Position numbers and translations under genes: made by a program. A DNA stretch of 17,252 nt, taken from contig CAZUVQ010000030.1 of assembly GCA_964623915.1 (NCBI GenBank), forward strand, positions 1 to 17,252. The letters are read 5' to 3'. Within the stretch, counting starts at the first letter, position 1, and every line of letters begins with the position of its first letter. Under the pieces are notes generated by a model. That model was not told the origin of the DNA and made no database searches. It worked only from the letters and a program-made list of their open reading frames with translations. Shown here piece after piece: positions 1-7,604 of the stretch. This DNA is from CAZUVQ01 sp964623915. GTDB lineage: Bacteria > Bacillota > Clostridia > UMGS1883 > UMGS1540.

Positions 1-948
1 CTTGCAGAAAAACAGGGGGTTGACTTTAGGTTTGCCGAAGGCTCAGGTCCTAATGGCAGAGTAATCGAAAGGGATATCCGCGCGCTTATTGAAAATGGGG
101 TAATGGTTACAAAGGCGGCTCAGGATAAGTATACCTCACAGGAAAAAGCAATAGAGGGAACAGGCATCGGCGGCAGGGTTGCACTTTCTGACCTTAATGC
201 TCCTGCTGTGGAACAAAAACAGGCAGTGACACCTGCTGAAACTTCTGCCCCGGCTGAGTTTGAACAAATTAAAATTACCAACATCAGAAAGGTTATAGCA
301 AAGTCAATGTGCCACTCATTATCAACTATGGCACAGCTTACTCTCAATGCCTCATTTGATGCTACTAATATAATGGCCTACAGAAGTCTTATCAAGGAAA
401 ACCGTGAAAAATTAGGTCTGCCGAATATAACGTTAAATGATATAGTTCTCTATGCAGCTTCAAGAACAATCTTAAACCACAGGGAATGTAATGCCCATTA
501 CCTCGATGATACAATGATTTTCTGGAACAACGTACACCTTGGCGTTGCTATTGACACACCGAGAGGTCTTATGGTGCCAACTATCAGAAATGCCAATAAA
601 AAATCTTTGGCAGAAATTGCAACAGAAAGCAAAGAAATTGCAGTAATGGCTCAGAGCGGCACAATAAATCCCGACACTCTACGGGGCGGAACCTTCACAG
701 TTACAAACCTTGGAAGCCTTGGGGTTGAAAGCTTTACACCGGTAATCAATCCTCCACAGACAACGATTTTAGGTGTTGATACAATCGAAACCAAGATAAA
801 GAAGGTTTCAGGCGAATATAAATATTATTCAGCTATGGGACTTTCTCTCACATTTGACCACAGGGCACTTGACGGCGCACCGGCTGCAAGGTTCTTGAAA
901 GAGCTGTGCGAAAGCCTTGAAAACTTCAGCATTTTACTTGCAAAGTAG
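1..948 (+). CDS. 2-oxo acid dehydrogenase E2 (dihydrolipoamide acyltransferase), 5'-truncated
   Basis: E2 moves the acyl group from the lipoyl arm to CoA and forms the core of a pyruvate-, acetoin- or branched-chain-type dehydrogenase complex. The frame is open from base 1, so the start and the expected N-terminal lipoyl domain lie left of the window; 315 residues are visible. Residues 1-33 look like a peripheral subunit-binding domain (LAEKQGVDF, then GSGPNGRVIERDI). A second, poorer copy follows (GTGIGGRVALSDL, about residues 53-65). An Ala/Pro/Glu-rich linker leads into the catalytic domain from about residue 88. The chloramphenicol-acetyltransferase-like active site is DHRALDG, with His287 and Asp291 in window numbering. 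The earliest ATG in view (103) falls inside the domain region and is not the real start. E3 follows after 34 nt. The acyl substrate cannot be decided from sequence alone. Confidence 0.93.
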   Translation, partial: LAEKQGVDFRFAEGSGPNGRVIERDIRALIENGVMVTKAAQDKYTSQEKAIEGTGIGGRVALSDLNAPAVEQKQAVTPAETSAPAEFEQIKITNIRKVIAKSMCHSLSTMAQLTLNASFDATNIMAYRSLIKENREKLGLPNITLNDIVLYAASRTILNHRECNAHYLDDTMIFWNNVHLGVAIDTPRGLMVPTIRNANKKSLAEIATESKEIAVMAQSGTINPDTLRGGTFTVTNLGSLGVESFTPVINPPQTTILGVDTIETKIKKVSGEYKYYSAMGLSLTFDHRALDGAPAARFLKELCESLENFSILLAK

Positions 949-982
949 CAGACGGGTTAATAAATAGTAAAGGAAGAAGAAA

Positions 983-2350
983 ATGGTATATGATTTAATT
1001 GTATTAGGTGGCGGCCCTGCAGGATATCTTGCGGCTGAAAGGGCGGGGCATGCAGGTCTTAACACTTTGCTTGTTGAAAAAAGATATTTAGGCGGCGTTT
1101 GCCTAAACGAGGGCTGCATACCCTCAAAGGCTTTATTATATAGTGCAAAGGTATATGATTATGCAAAACACGGCGAAGCTTATGGGGTGAGTTGTGCTGA
1201 TGTCAAGTTTGACCATGGCAAGGCAATGGCAAGAAAAGAAAAGGTTGTCAGTGCGCTTGTCGCAGGAGTAAAAGCCGCAATGAAGGCAAACAAAGTAACT
1301 GTTATCGAAGGCGAGGGTATAATATCAGGAAGAAGTGCAGATGGCTTTAAACTTACGGCAGAAGGCAATGAATATACAGGTAAAAACCTTCTTGTTGCTA
1401 CCGGCTCAGTTCCCATTATTCCGCCAATAAAGGGTGCAAAGGAAGCTATGGATGCAGGTGTGGTTATGACAAATCGTGAGGTTTTAAGCCTTGACCATGT
1501 TCCGGCAGAGCTTGTAATAGTGGGTGGTGGTGTTATAGGCCTTGAAATGGCATCATATTATAATTCCGTCGGCAGTCATGTAACGGTTATTGAAATGCTT
1601 GACCATATAGCAGTCCCCACAGATAAAGAAATATCAAAAATTCTGTTAAAAAATTACACTAAAAAGGGTGTTAATTTCCTTCTGGGCTGTCGTGTTAATG
1701 AAATCGGCAATGATTTTGTTGCATATGAAAAAGACGGAAAAGTTGAAAGGGTTGCCGCTGACAAGGTGCTTATGTCAATAGGGAGACGTGCACAGACATC
1801 AGGCATTGGCCTTGAAACATTAGGGGTTGAGCTATCCCGTGGAGCGATAGTGACTGACCGCTATTGCAAGACAAATATAGCAGGCGTTTATGCGGCAGGT
1901 GATGTAAACGGCAAATCAATGCTTGCCCATACTGCATACAGAGAAGCAGAAGTTGCAGTAAACAATATACTTGGCAAGAGAGATATTATGAGATATAATG
2001 CAATCCCATCAGTTATATACACAAATCCCGAGGTTGGTGCAGTTGGAGAAACTGAGGAAAGCGCAAAGGAAAAGGGAATTGATTACGAATGCGCAAACAT
2101 AACAATGAAATATTCCGGCAGGTATGTTGCCGAAAATGAAACAAGGGACGGTATTTGCAAGGTTTTGGTAGATAAGAAAAACCGTAACGTAATAGGTACA
2201 CACATGATAGGCTCATATGCATCTGAAGTAATTTTTGGTGCAGGTATCATGATAGAAACACAGATGCGTGTTGAAGACATACGTGAAATTGTATTCCCGC
2301 ACCCGACAGTTTGTGAAATCTTGCGTGAAGCAATATTCCAGATAGATTAA
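983..2350 (+). CDS. lpdA: Dihydrolipoamide dehydrogenase (E3)
   Basis: This FAD flavoprotein reoxidises the dihydrolipoyl arm of E2 and passes electrons to NAD+. It has 455 residues, the usual length for E3 without a fused lipoyl domain. The FAD-binding GGGPAG motif is at residues 9-14. The redox disulfide is CLNEGCIPSK (Cys40/Cys45). The NAD-binding Rossmann glycines are VIVGGGVIGLE near residue 180, and the second FAD motif GVYAAGDVNG is present. The C-terminal acid-base pair is HPTVCE (His440/Glu445). A ribosome binding site AGGAAGA at 971-977 supports the ATG at 983. It lies 34 nt after E2 and 17 nt before E1, so the three are almost certainly co-transcribed. The disulfide and His-Glu pair make it a true lipoamide dehydrogenase rather than a generic pyridine nucleotide-disulfide oxidoreductase. 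Confidence 0.96.
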   Translation: MVYDLIVLGGGPAGYLAAERAGHAGLNTLLVEKRYLGGVCLNEGCIPSKALLYSAKVYDYAKHGEAYGVSCADVKFDHGKAMARKEKVVSALVAGVKAAMKANKVTVIEGEGIISGRSADGFKLTAEGNEYTGKNLLVATGSVPIIPPIKGAKEAMDAGVVMTNREVLSLDHVPAELVIVGGGVIGLEMASYYNSVGSHVTVIEMLDHIAVPTDKEISKILLKNYTKKGVNFLLGCRVNEIGNDFVAYEKDGKVERVAADKVLMSIGRRAQTSGIGLETLGVELSRGAIVTDRYCKTNIAGVYAAGDVNGKSMLAHTAYREAEVAVNNILGKRDIMRYNAIPSVIYTNPEVGAVGETEESAKEKGIDYECANITMKYSGRYVAENETRDGICKVLVDKKNRNVIGTHMIGSYASEVIFGAGIMIETQMRVEDIREIVFPHPTVCEILREAIFQID

Positions 2351-2367
2351 AAAGGAGGAGCACTAAA

Positions 2368-4836
2368 ATGCCAAAAAGTCAATTTATGGACCCAAATGAA
2401 CTAAGAAAACCCGGCTTTGTTAAATTTACAGACATTCCGGTAAATCAGTATTCAAAAACAATTGAAGAAGAGAAGAAAAATTTCTCGAAAAAAGATTTTG
2501 CCCGAATATATCATGATATGAGGGTAATAAGAGAATTTGAAAATATGCTCTATGTTGTTAAAACACAGGGCGAATATAAGGGTTTGTCCTACAATAACCC
2601 CGGCCCGGCACATCTCTCTATGGGGCAGGAGGCATCCTCTGTAGGTCAGGCGTATCTGCTTGATACAAATGATTATATTTTCGGCTCACACAGAAGCCAC
2701 GGTGAAATTCTCTCAAAAGGTCTTTCCGCTATTGAAAAGCTTGATGAAAAAGAGCTTTACGATATAATGAAAAACTTTTTGGACGGCAGTATTTTAAAGA
2801 TTGTAGAAAAAGATCAGAAGGACGTGAAAGAGCTTGCTAAAGAATTTTTGCTTTACGGTGCACTTGCGGAAATTTTTGCGCGTGAAACAGGCTTTCATAA
2901 AGGCCTCGGCGGTTCAATGCATGCTTTCTTCCTTCCCTTTGGCATATACCCCAATAATGCTATCGTAGGCGGAAGCGCAACAATTGCCATGGGTGCTGCT
3001 TTATATAAAAAGGCTAACGAAAAGAAGGGTATAGTTATTTCGAACGTCGGCGACGGTTCTTTAGGCTGCGGCCCTGTATGGGAAGCCATGATGTTCGGTG
3101 CTATGGATCAGTTTAAGCTTTTATGGGACGAAGCTCATAAGGGCGGTCTTCCGATTATCTTTAATTTCTTTAATAACTGCTATGGTATGGGCGGACAGAC
3201 AAACGGCGAAACAATGCCTTACGGTATGCTTGCAAGGGTTGGTGCCGGTGTTAATCCCGAACAGATGTACACAGAGCGTGTTGACGGTTATAATCCTCTT
3301 GCGGTTATCGATGCAATCAAACGAAAGAGGGCAATTCTCGAAGAAAAGAAAGGTCCGGTCCTCCTTGATACGCTGACATACAGATACTCGGGTCACTCCC
3401 CGTCTGACTCATCCTCTTACCGTACAAAGGAAGAGATAGAGGCTTGGGAAGAACACGATGTATTAAAAGGCTACAGCGAAAAGCTTATCAGTGCAAAGGT
3501 TCTTAAAAAAGCTGATTTTGACGAAATGGATGAAAAGGTTGAAGAAAGAATGCTTAAGGTATTCAAGATGGCAACAGACGATGCTATCTCCCCCAGAATG
3601 GACCTTTTTGCTGTTCCCAATCAGATTGAAGATATAATGTTCTCAAATGAAAAGATTGAATCTATGGATACAGAGAGAAAACCAGATGTTCTTTTGCCCA
3701 TGGAGGAGTGTCCAAGAGTTGTACAAATAGCTAAAAAGACAAGATTTGCTTTTGACGAAAATGGCAAGCCCGTTTCAAAGAATAAGGTATTCCAGCTGCG
3801 TGATGCTCTTTTTGAGGCAATTATTGAAAAATATTATCAGGACCCCACACTCATAAGCTATGGGGAGGATGTTCGTGACTGGGGCGGTGCCTTTGCGGTT
3901 TACCGTGGTCTTACTGAAACTATACCCTATCACAGGCTTTTCAATTCTCCTATATCAGAAGCTGCAATAGTCGGCTCGGCAGTTGGTTATGCTATGGTAG
4001 GCGGTCGTGTAATAGCTGAGCTTATGTACTGTGACTTTTTGGGAAGAGCTGGAGATGAGGTATTCAATCAGCTGGCTAAATGGCAGTCAATGAGTGCAGG
4101 TCTTCTGAAAATGCCCGTTGTGCTGAGGGTGTCTGTTGGTTCTAAATACGGCGCACAGCATTCACAGGACTGGACGGCACTTCCCGCTCATATTCCCGGC
4201 CTGAAGGTTGTGTTCCCTGTAACACCTTATGATGCCAAGGGTCTTATGGCAAGCGCGTTAAACGGCACAGACCCCGTTGTATTCTTTGAAAGCCAGAGAA
4301 TCTATGATATCGGCGAACAATTCCATAAGGGCGGTGTTCCCGAGGGTCATTATGAAATTGAAATAGGTGAACCTGACATTAAGCGTGAGGGCAAGGATAT
4401 TACAATTTTAACAGTCGGAACAACCTTGTACCATGCACTTGAAACAGTTGATGTGCTTGAAGAAAAATTCGGTATGTCCGCAGAGGTTATTGATGCGAGA
4501 AGCCTTGTTCCCTTCAACTATGAAAAGGTTATTGAATCAGTAAAGAAAACAGGCAGAATTATATTAGCAAGTGATGCCTGTGAACGTGGTTCAATCCTTA
4601 AAGAAATGGCGGCAAATATTACCGATTTGGCGTTTGATTATCTTGATGCACCTCCTGTTGTTGTGGGTTCAAGAAACTGGATAACACCGGCATTTGAGCT
4701 TGAAGAGCACTTCTTCCCGCAGGCAGATTGGTTGCTTGATGCAATTCATGAGAGAATTCTTCCTCTCCCGGGTTACACAGCAACACATAATTTTACTGAC
4801 GGTGAAAAATTAAGACGTACAAGACTTGGGGTTTAA
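2368..4836 (+). CDS. Single-chain 2-oxo acid dehydrogenase E1, alpha and beta fused
   Basis: E1 decarboxylates the 2-oxo acid on thiamine diphosphate and acylates the lipoyl group of E2. This 822-aa protein joins both subunits. Residues about 40-420 are E1-alpha: NNPGPAHLSMGQEA, then GGSMH, then the ThDP/Mg motif from GDG (228-230) to NN (269-270), followed by CYGMGGQ. Residues about 473-822 are E1-beta: SYGEDV (498-503), GAQHSQD with the conserved active-site His598, and a transketolase C-terminal domain from about residue 665. Most E1 enzymes of this kind are two polypeptides encoded by two genes. The alpha half has two extra stretches: about 35-40 residues after SHRSHGE (about 115-160), and about 12 residues inside the ThDP motif (near LLWDEAHKGG). 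AGGAGG at 2353-2358 supports the start. YGMG after the NN pair recalls pyruvate-type E1-alpha, but pyruvate, acetoin or a branched-chain acid remains open. Confidence 0.93.
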   Translation: MPKSQFMDPNELRKPGFVKFTDIPVNQYSKTIEEEKKNFSKKDFARIYHDMRVIREFENMLYVVKTQGEYKGLSYNNPGPAHLSMGQEASSVGQAYLLDTNDYIFGSHRSHGEILSKGLSAIEKLDEKELYDIMKNFLDGSILKIVEKDQKDVKELAKEFLLYGALAEIFARETGFHKGLGGSMHAFFLPFGIYPNNAIVGGSATIAMGAALYKKANEKKGIVISNVGDGSLGCGPVWEAMMFGAMDQFKLLWDEAHKGGLPIIFNFFNNCYGMGGQTNGETMPYGMLARVGAGVNPEQMYTERVDGYNPLAVIDAIKRKRAILEEKKGPVLLDTLTYRYSGHSPSDSSSYRTKEEIEAWEEHDVLKGYSEKLISAKVLKKADFDEMDEKVEERMLKVFKMATDDAISPRMDLFAVPNQIEDIMFSNEKIESMDTERKPDVLLPMEECPRVVQIAKKTRFAFDENGKPVSKNKVFQLRDALFEAIIEKYYQDPTLISYGEDVRDWGGAFAVYRGLTETIPYHRLFNSPISEAAIVGSAVGYAMVGGRVIAELMYCDFLGRAGDEVFNQLAKWQSMSAGLLKMPVVLRVSVGSKYGAQHSQDWTALPAHIPGLKVVFPVTPYDAKGLMASALNGTDPVVFFESQRIYDIGEQFHKGGVPEGHYEIEIGEPDIKREGKDITILTVGTTLYHALETVDVLEEKFGMSAEVIDARSLVPFNYEKVIESVKKTGRIILASDACERGSILKEMAANITDLAFDYLDAPPVVVGSRNWITPAFELEEHFFPQADWLLDAIHERILPLPGYTATHNFTDGEKLRRTRLGV

Positions 4837-4850
4837 TATATATTACTATT

Positions 4851-4865
4851 GGGCTGTGACAAAAT
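4851..4865 (+). repeat. Left terminal inverted repeat of the 259-bp element
   Basis: GGGCTGTGACAAAAT begins 14 nt after the E1 stop codon. Its reverse complement occurs at 5095-5109 with a single C/T difference (14 of 15 bases). Ends starting GGG are common in insertion sequences and their miniature derivatives. I cannot assign a family without a database comparison. Confidence 0.75.
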
Positions 4866-4982
4866 AGTACAGAATGGACAAACTGAAGGCTTGCAGGGCG
4901 TGCGCCCTGTAAGCCCTTGCCCGAAGGCGTACATTGGTACGTCGAGAGGTGAAGTTTTTTCATAGCGCAAAGAGAAGCTAAA

Positions 4983-5032
4983 TAGAAAATCTGCATTTTG
5001 CAGATTTTCTACAAAACTTAAATTAAGTTTTG
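4983..5032 (+). repeat. Two adjacent perfect palindromes inside the element
   Basis: Positions 4983-4995 and 4999-5011 form a perfect 13-bp stem with a TTT loop. It is followed directly by a perfect 21-nt palindrome at 5012-5032 (10-bp arms around one A). Neither is followed by a T-tract, so neither looks like an intrinsic terminator. They could form back-to-back hairpins in RNA or cruciforms in DNA. Confidence 0.8.
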
Positions 5033-5094
5033 AACTTGAAAACGTCTAATAATACCTAATTTTCAAGCTTTTTGTTTCTTTGCGCGGTCGGTGC

Positions 5095-5109
5095 ATTTTA
5101 TCACAGCCC
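5095..5109 (-). repeat. Right terminal inverted repeat of the 259-bp element
   Basis: ATTTTATCACAGCCC is the inverted copy of the left end, differing at one base. It ends 19 nt before the lplA start codon and 7 nt before the lplA ribosome binding site (AAAGGTG, 5117-5123), so the element sits directly against the lplA translation signals. Confidence 0.75.
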
Positions 5110-5128
5110 CTAATTTAAAGGTGATGTT

Positions 5129-6112
5129 ATGTTATTAATTTCTCTTGATTCTACTAATGCTCACTTTAATTTAGCGGCAGAGGAATATCTTTTAAAGGAA
5201 AAGGAAGAGGATATCTTCATGCTGTGGCGTAACGATAACGCAATTATAGTTGGCAAAAATCAAAACTCATTAGGTGAGATAAACCGTGAGAAGGCAGAAG
5301 AAAAAAATGTAGCTGTTGTACGCAGGCTTACAGGGGGCGGAGCAGTTTATCATGACCTTGGAAATTTAAATTATACTTTTATTATGAAAAATGACGGAAG
5401 TGATTTTTTAAACTTCCGCAAGTTTTCAGAGCCTGTAATCAAAGCATTGAATGAAATGGGCGTAAAGGCGTCCCTGTCGGGCAGAAATGACCTTTTAATA
5501 GAGGACAAAAAGTTTTCGGGTAATGCACAGTGTGTTCATAAAAACAGGATGTTGCACCACGGAACACTTATGTTCAAAACGAATATAAATCTTTTATCAG
5601 AGGTATTAAATGTTGACCGCTCTAAAATTGAGTCAAAGGGAATTGTCTCTGTAAAAAGCCGTGTTACAAATATTTCGGAACATCTGCCGGACAAAAGCAT
5701 TACTGTGACAGATTTTCGTGATAAGCTGCTTCAATCTGTCGGGGCTGATTTATCAGGTGCAGTGATGTATTCTCTGACTGACGAGGATGTTTCAGCTATC
5801 AATAAATTAAAAAATGAAAAGTACGATACTTGGGAGTGGAATTTCGGTTTTTCGCCAAGGTACACCTTCAACAAAAACATGCGTTTTACAGGGGGTAGTG
5901 TAGAAGCGTATCTCTATATAAAAAATGGTGTTATTGAATCTGCAAAAATCCGGGGTGACTTTTTTGCAAAAAATGATATATCTGAATTTGAAATGCTTCT
6001 GCTTGGCACAAAGCATGAATGTTCAGAGATTTTGCGGAAATTTGATAAAATTGATATAAAAAAATATTTTGGTAATATTTCAAAAGACGAAATAATGCGT
6101 GTGCTGATTTAG
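5129..6112 (+). CDS. lplA: Lipoate-protein ligase A
   Basis: LplA activates free lipoate with ATP and transfers it to the conserved lysine of lipoyl domains, here presumably on the E2 encoded upstream. It has 327 residues, so both the large catalytic domain and the small C-terminal accessory domain (about 245-327) are present. Family motifs are RRLTGGGAVYHD (65-76), GRNDLL (118-123), KKFSGNA (127-133, holding the expected lipoyl-AMP-contacting lysine), HHGTL (143-147) and VKSRVTNI (175-182). The start is set by AAAGGTG at 5117-5123. It is the cofactor-loading partner of the dehydrogenase locus, and its presence suggests lipoate is scavenged. The MITE-like element separates it from E1, and I see no clear promoter in between, so expression may depend on read-through. 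Its stop codon lies inside the next gene's ribosome binding site. Confidence 0.95.
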   Translation: MLLISLDSTNAHFNLAAEEYLLKEKEEDIFMLWRNDNAIIVGKNQNSLGEINREKAEEKNVAVVRRLTGGGAVYHDLGNLNYTFIMKNDGSDFLNFRKFSEPVIKALNEMGVKASLSGRNDLLIEDKKFSGNAQCVHKNRMLHHGTLMFKTNINLLSEVLNVDRSKIESKGIVSVKSRVTNISEHLPDKSITVTDFRDKLLQSVGADLSGAVMYSLTDEDVSAINKLKNEKYDTWEWNFGFSPRYTFNKNMRFTGGSVEAYLYIKNGVIESAKIRGDFFAKNDISEFEMLLLGTKHECSEILRKFDKIDIKKYFGNISKDEIMRVLI

Positions 6113-6120
6113 GAGGGCTT

Positions 6121-7389
6121 ATGAGATTAGTAATTGAGGCAAAATTAAATGATATGGATGTAAATGTCAGGCTTGCTGCCTTGCGTGAGCTAAAGAAAAT
6201 GATAGACAATGGGGAAATACAAAAGCCTTGTTTTGGAAATGACGTGAATAACCACATACACACAACATATTCCTTTTCGCCGTACACACCGACAGCGGCG
6301 GTGTATTATGGATATATGGCAGGCCTTAAAACAGCCGGTATTATGGATCACGACTCCTTAGCAGGCGCAAGAGAATTTGTTGAAGCGGGAAAAATAATGG
6401 AAATGGCAACAACTATAGGTGTTGAGTGCCGTGTTTCATTTAAAGGCACGCCCATCGAAAACCGCAGAATAAATAACCCTGACCAGAACACAATTGCATA
6501 TGTAACGCTTCACGGTATTCCCCACACACAGATTGATGTTGTTGACTCTTTTATGCGTCCCAAAATAGAAGCACGCCTTGAAAGAAACAAGAAAATGGTG
6601 AACAGGATAAACACGCTGTTAAAAAGGTATGATATAGAGCTTGATTTTGAAAAAGACATTATACCTGTTTCTTATTATAAATTTGGTGGCACAGTAACAG
6701 AACGCCATATTTTATTTGCCCTTGCACAAAAAATAATCAAGCGGTTTGGGAAAGGGCAGGCAGTGGTGGATTTTCTTGAAAACAGCCTAAAAATCAAATT
6801 ATCTGATAAAGCAAGGGGCTTTTTAAAGGATGAGGGCAATAAAGTTTATGAATATGACCTTCTTGGTGCATTAAAAAGTGATATGGTTGAGCTTTTTTAT
6901 GTTCAAGCCAAAGAAGAGTGTCCTACTGCTAATGAGCTTGCACTCCTTGCCGAAAAAACAGGCGCAATTATGGCATATGCTTATTTGGGTGATGTGGGCA
7001 ACAGTGTTACAGGTGATAAAAAAGCACAGAAATTTGAGGATGATTACCTTGAGCTTCTCTTTGATACAATTACAAAGAAAGGCTTTAAGACAGTTACTTA
7101 TATGCCATCGAGGAATACAAAAGAGCAAATAATAAGGCTTAAAGGGCTTTGCCAAAAATATAATATGCTTGAAATCAGCGGTGAGGATATCAATTCACCA
7201 AGGCAGAGCTTTATTTGCCTTGCACAGCGTGACGAAATGTTTTCAAACCTTGTTGACTCAACCTGGGCATTGATAGCACATGAAAAAGCCGCAACACAAA
7301 ACCTTGAAAACAGCTTTTTTTCTGAGAAAACAATTGAAAAATATCCTGCTTTGGAGGATAGAATAAATGCATACAAAAACAGTATATAA
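6121..7389 (+). CDS. PHP-domain metal-dependent hydrolase-like protein, specific role unknown
   Basis: The 422-aa protein carries a polymerase-and-histidinol-phosphatase (PHP) fold signature: NHIHTTYS (His45/His47), GIMDHDS (Asp76-His77-Asp78), GVEC (Glu102), HGIPH (131-135) and a late GEDIN (354-358). These are candidate ligands for a metal cluster. PHP proteins include phosphoesterases such as histidinol phosphatase and nucleases, but nothing here picks a substrate. About 115 residues (140-255) separate the early metal motifs from the C-terminal half, an insertion larger than in minimal PHP phosphatases. The ribosome binding site AGGAGGG includes the lplA stop codon, and the gap is 8 nt, so translation is probably coupled to lplA. 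A link to lipoate or acyl-CoA metabolism is inferred from position only. I do not recognise a named subfamily. Confidence 0.82.
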   Translation: MRLVIEAKLNDMDVNVRLAALRELKKMIDNGEIQKPCFGNDVNNHIHTTYSFSPYTPTAAVYYGYMAGLKTAGIMDHDSLAGAREFVEAGKIMEMATTIGVECRVSFKGTPIENRRINNPDQNTIAYVTLHGIPHTQIDVVDSFMRPKIEARLERNKKMVNRINTLLKRYDIELDFEKDIIPVSYYKFGGTVTERHILFALAQKIIKRFGKGQAVVDFLENSLKIKLSDKARGFLKDEGNKVYEYDLLGALKSDMVELFYVQAKEECPTANELALLAEKTGAIMAYAYLGDVGNSVTGDKKAQKFEDDYLELLFDTITKKGFKTVTYMPSRNTKEQIIRLKGLCQKYNMLEISGEDINSPRQSFICLAQRDEMFSNLVDSTWALIAHEKAATQNLENSFFSEKTIEKYPALEDRINAYKNSI

Positions 7390-7394
7390 TGCTT

Positions 7395-7414
7395 CTTTTT
7401 CTCCAAAGAAAAAG
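7395..7414 (+). terminator. Possible weak terminator after the PHP gene
   Basis: CTTTTTCT and AGAAAAAG form an 8-bp A/T-rich stem with a CCAA loop six bases after the PHP stop codon. A TCTTTT stretch follows a few bases later at 7421. The stem is weak, so termination is probably partial. Its position just before a strong new promoter fits an operon boundary. Confidence 0.35.
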
Positions 7415-7430
7415 GCTTGCTCTTTTAATA

Positions 7431-7459
7431 TTGACTTTTTCGGGGGATACTATTATAAT
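7431..7459 (+). promoter_or_regulatory. Sigma-A promoter for the small gene-prmA-rsmE operon
   Basis: TTGACT (7431-7436) and a perfect TATAAT (7454-7459) are separated by 17 nt, the optimal spacing. Transcription would start near 7466, about 22 nt before the ATG at 7488, leaving room for the ribosome binding site at 7475-7480. It also rules out starts upstream of the promoter for the 38-aa gene. Confidence 0.85.
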
Positions 7460-7487
7460 CAATATAAAAAGTCGAAAGGGTAAGAAT

Positions 7488-7604
7488 ATGGCTAAAGAAA
7501 TAACAACAGATGAATTTAATGAACTGGTGATATCGAACAAGCAATCACGCACAGTCAGGCTTGTCAGCCGTGAGGAGCTTTCTGAAAGGCTTGGAAAATT
7601 ATGA
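7488..7604 (+). CDS. 38-aa small protein of unknown function, first cistron before prmA
   Basis: A 38-residue, highly charged soluble peptide starting MAKEITTDEFNELV and ending SREELSERLGKL. It has no signal sequence, membrane segment or cysteine. The frame is open back to 7389, but that longer version would run through the promoter at 7431-7459. The ATG at 7488 has an AAAGGG ribosome binding site (7475-7480) with 7-nt spacing, so I chose it. Its TGA stop overlaps the prmA ATG as ATGA (7601-7604), typical of translational coupling. The acidic N-terminus and basic, helix-prone C-terminus could suit a protein- or RNA-binding peptide, but I recognise no family. Alternatively it is a leader cistron serving mainly to set prmA translation. 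Confidence 0.72.
   Translation: MAKEITTDEFNELVISNKQSRTVRLVSREELSERLGKL

Larger units (their letters stand above)
4851..5109 (+). mobile_element. 259-bp MITE-like element with terminal inverted repeats and nested hairpins
   Basis: Most of the 292-nt gap between E1 and lplA is one symmetric non-coding unit. Its ends are 15-bp inverted repeats differing at one base. Inside are several stem-loops: 12 bp (4888-4915, one G-T pair), 7 bp (4926-4943), 13 bp with a TTT loop (4983-5011), a perfect 21-nt palindrome (5012-5032), and CTTGAAAA with TTTTCAAG (5035-5067). The last three are enclosed by a 9-bp stem, GCGCAAAGA (4965-4973) with TCTTTGCGC (5077-5085). The flanks CTATT (4846-4850) and CTAAT (5110-5114) match at 4 of 5 positions, so a target duplication is suggestive but not proven. 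There is no transposase or credible ORF. Most likely it is a non-autonomous miniature inverted-repeat transposable element. A structured RNA between the E1 and lplA cistrons is the alternative. Strand is arbitrary. Confidence 0.66.

Noticed and set aside
4793..4996. 67-codon minus-strand ORF running through the left half of the inverted-repeat element into the end of E1
   Set aside because: It lies in the hairpin-rich element and antisense to E1, with no ribosome binding site or promoter. The open frame is better explained by the repeat's composition.
7389..7487. Longer N-terminus for the 38-aa gene, starting at 7389
   Set aside because: It would overlap the PHP stop and run through the promoter at 7431-7459, so it could not be made from that promoter. 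There is no ribosome binding site at 7389.
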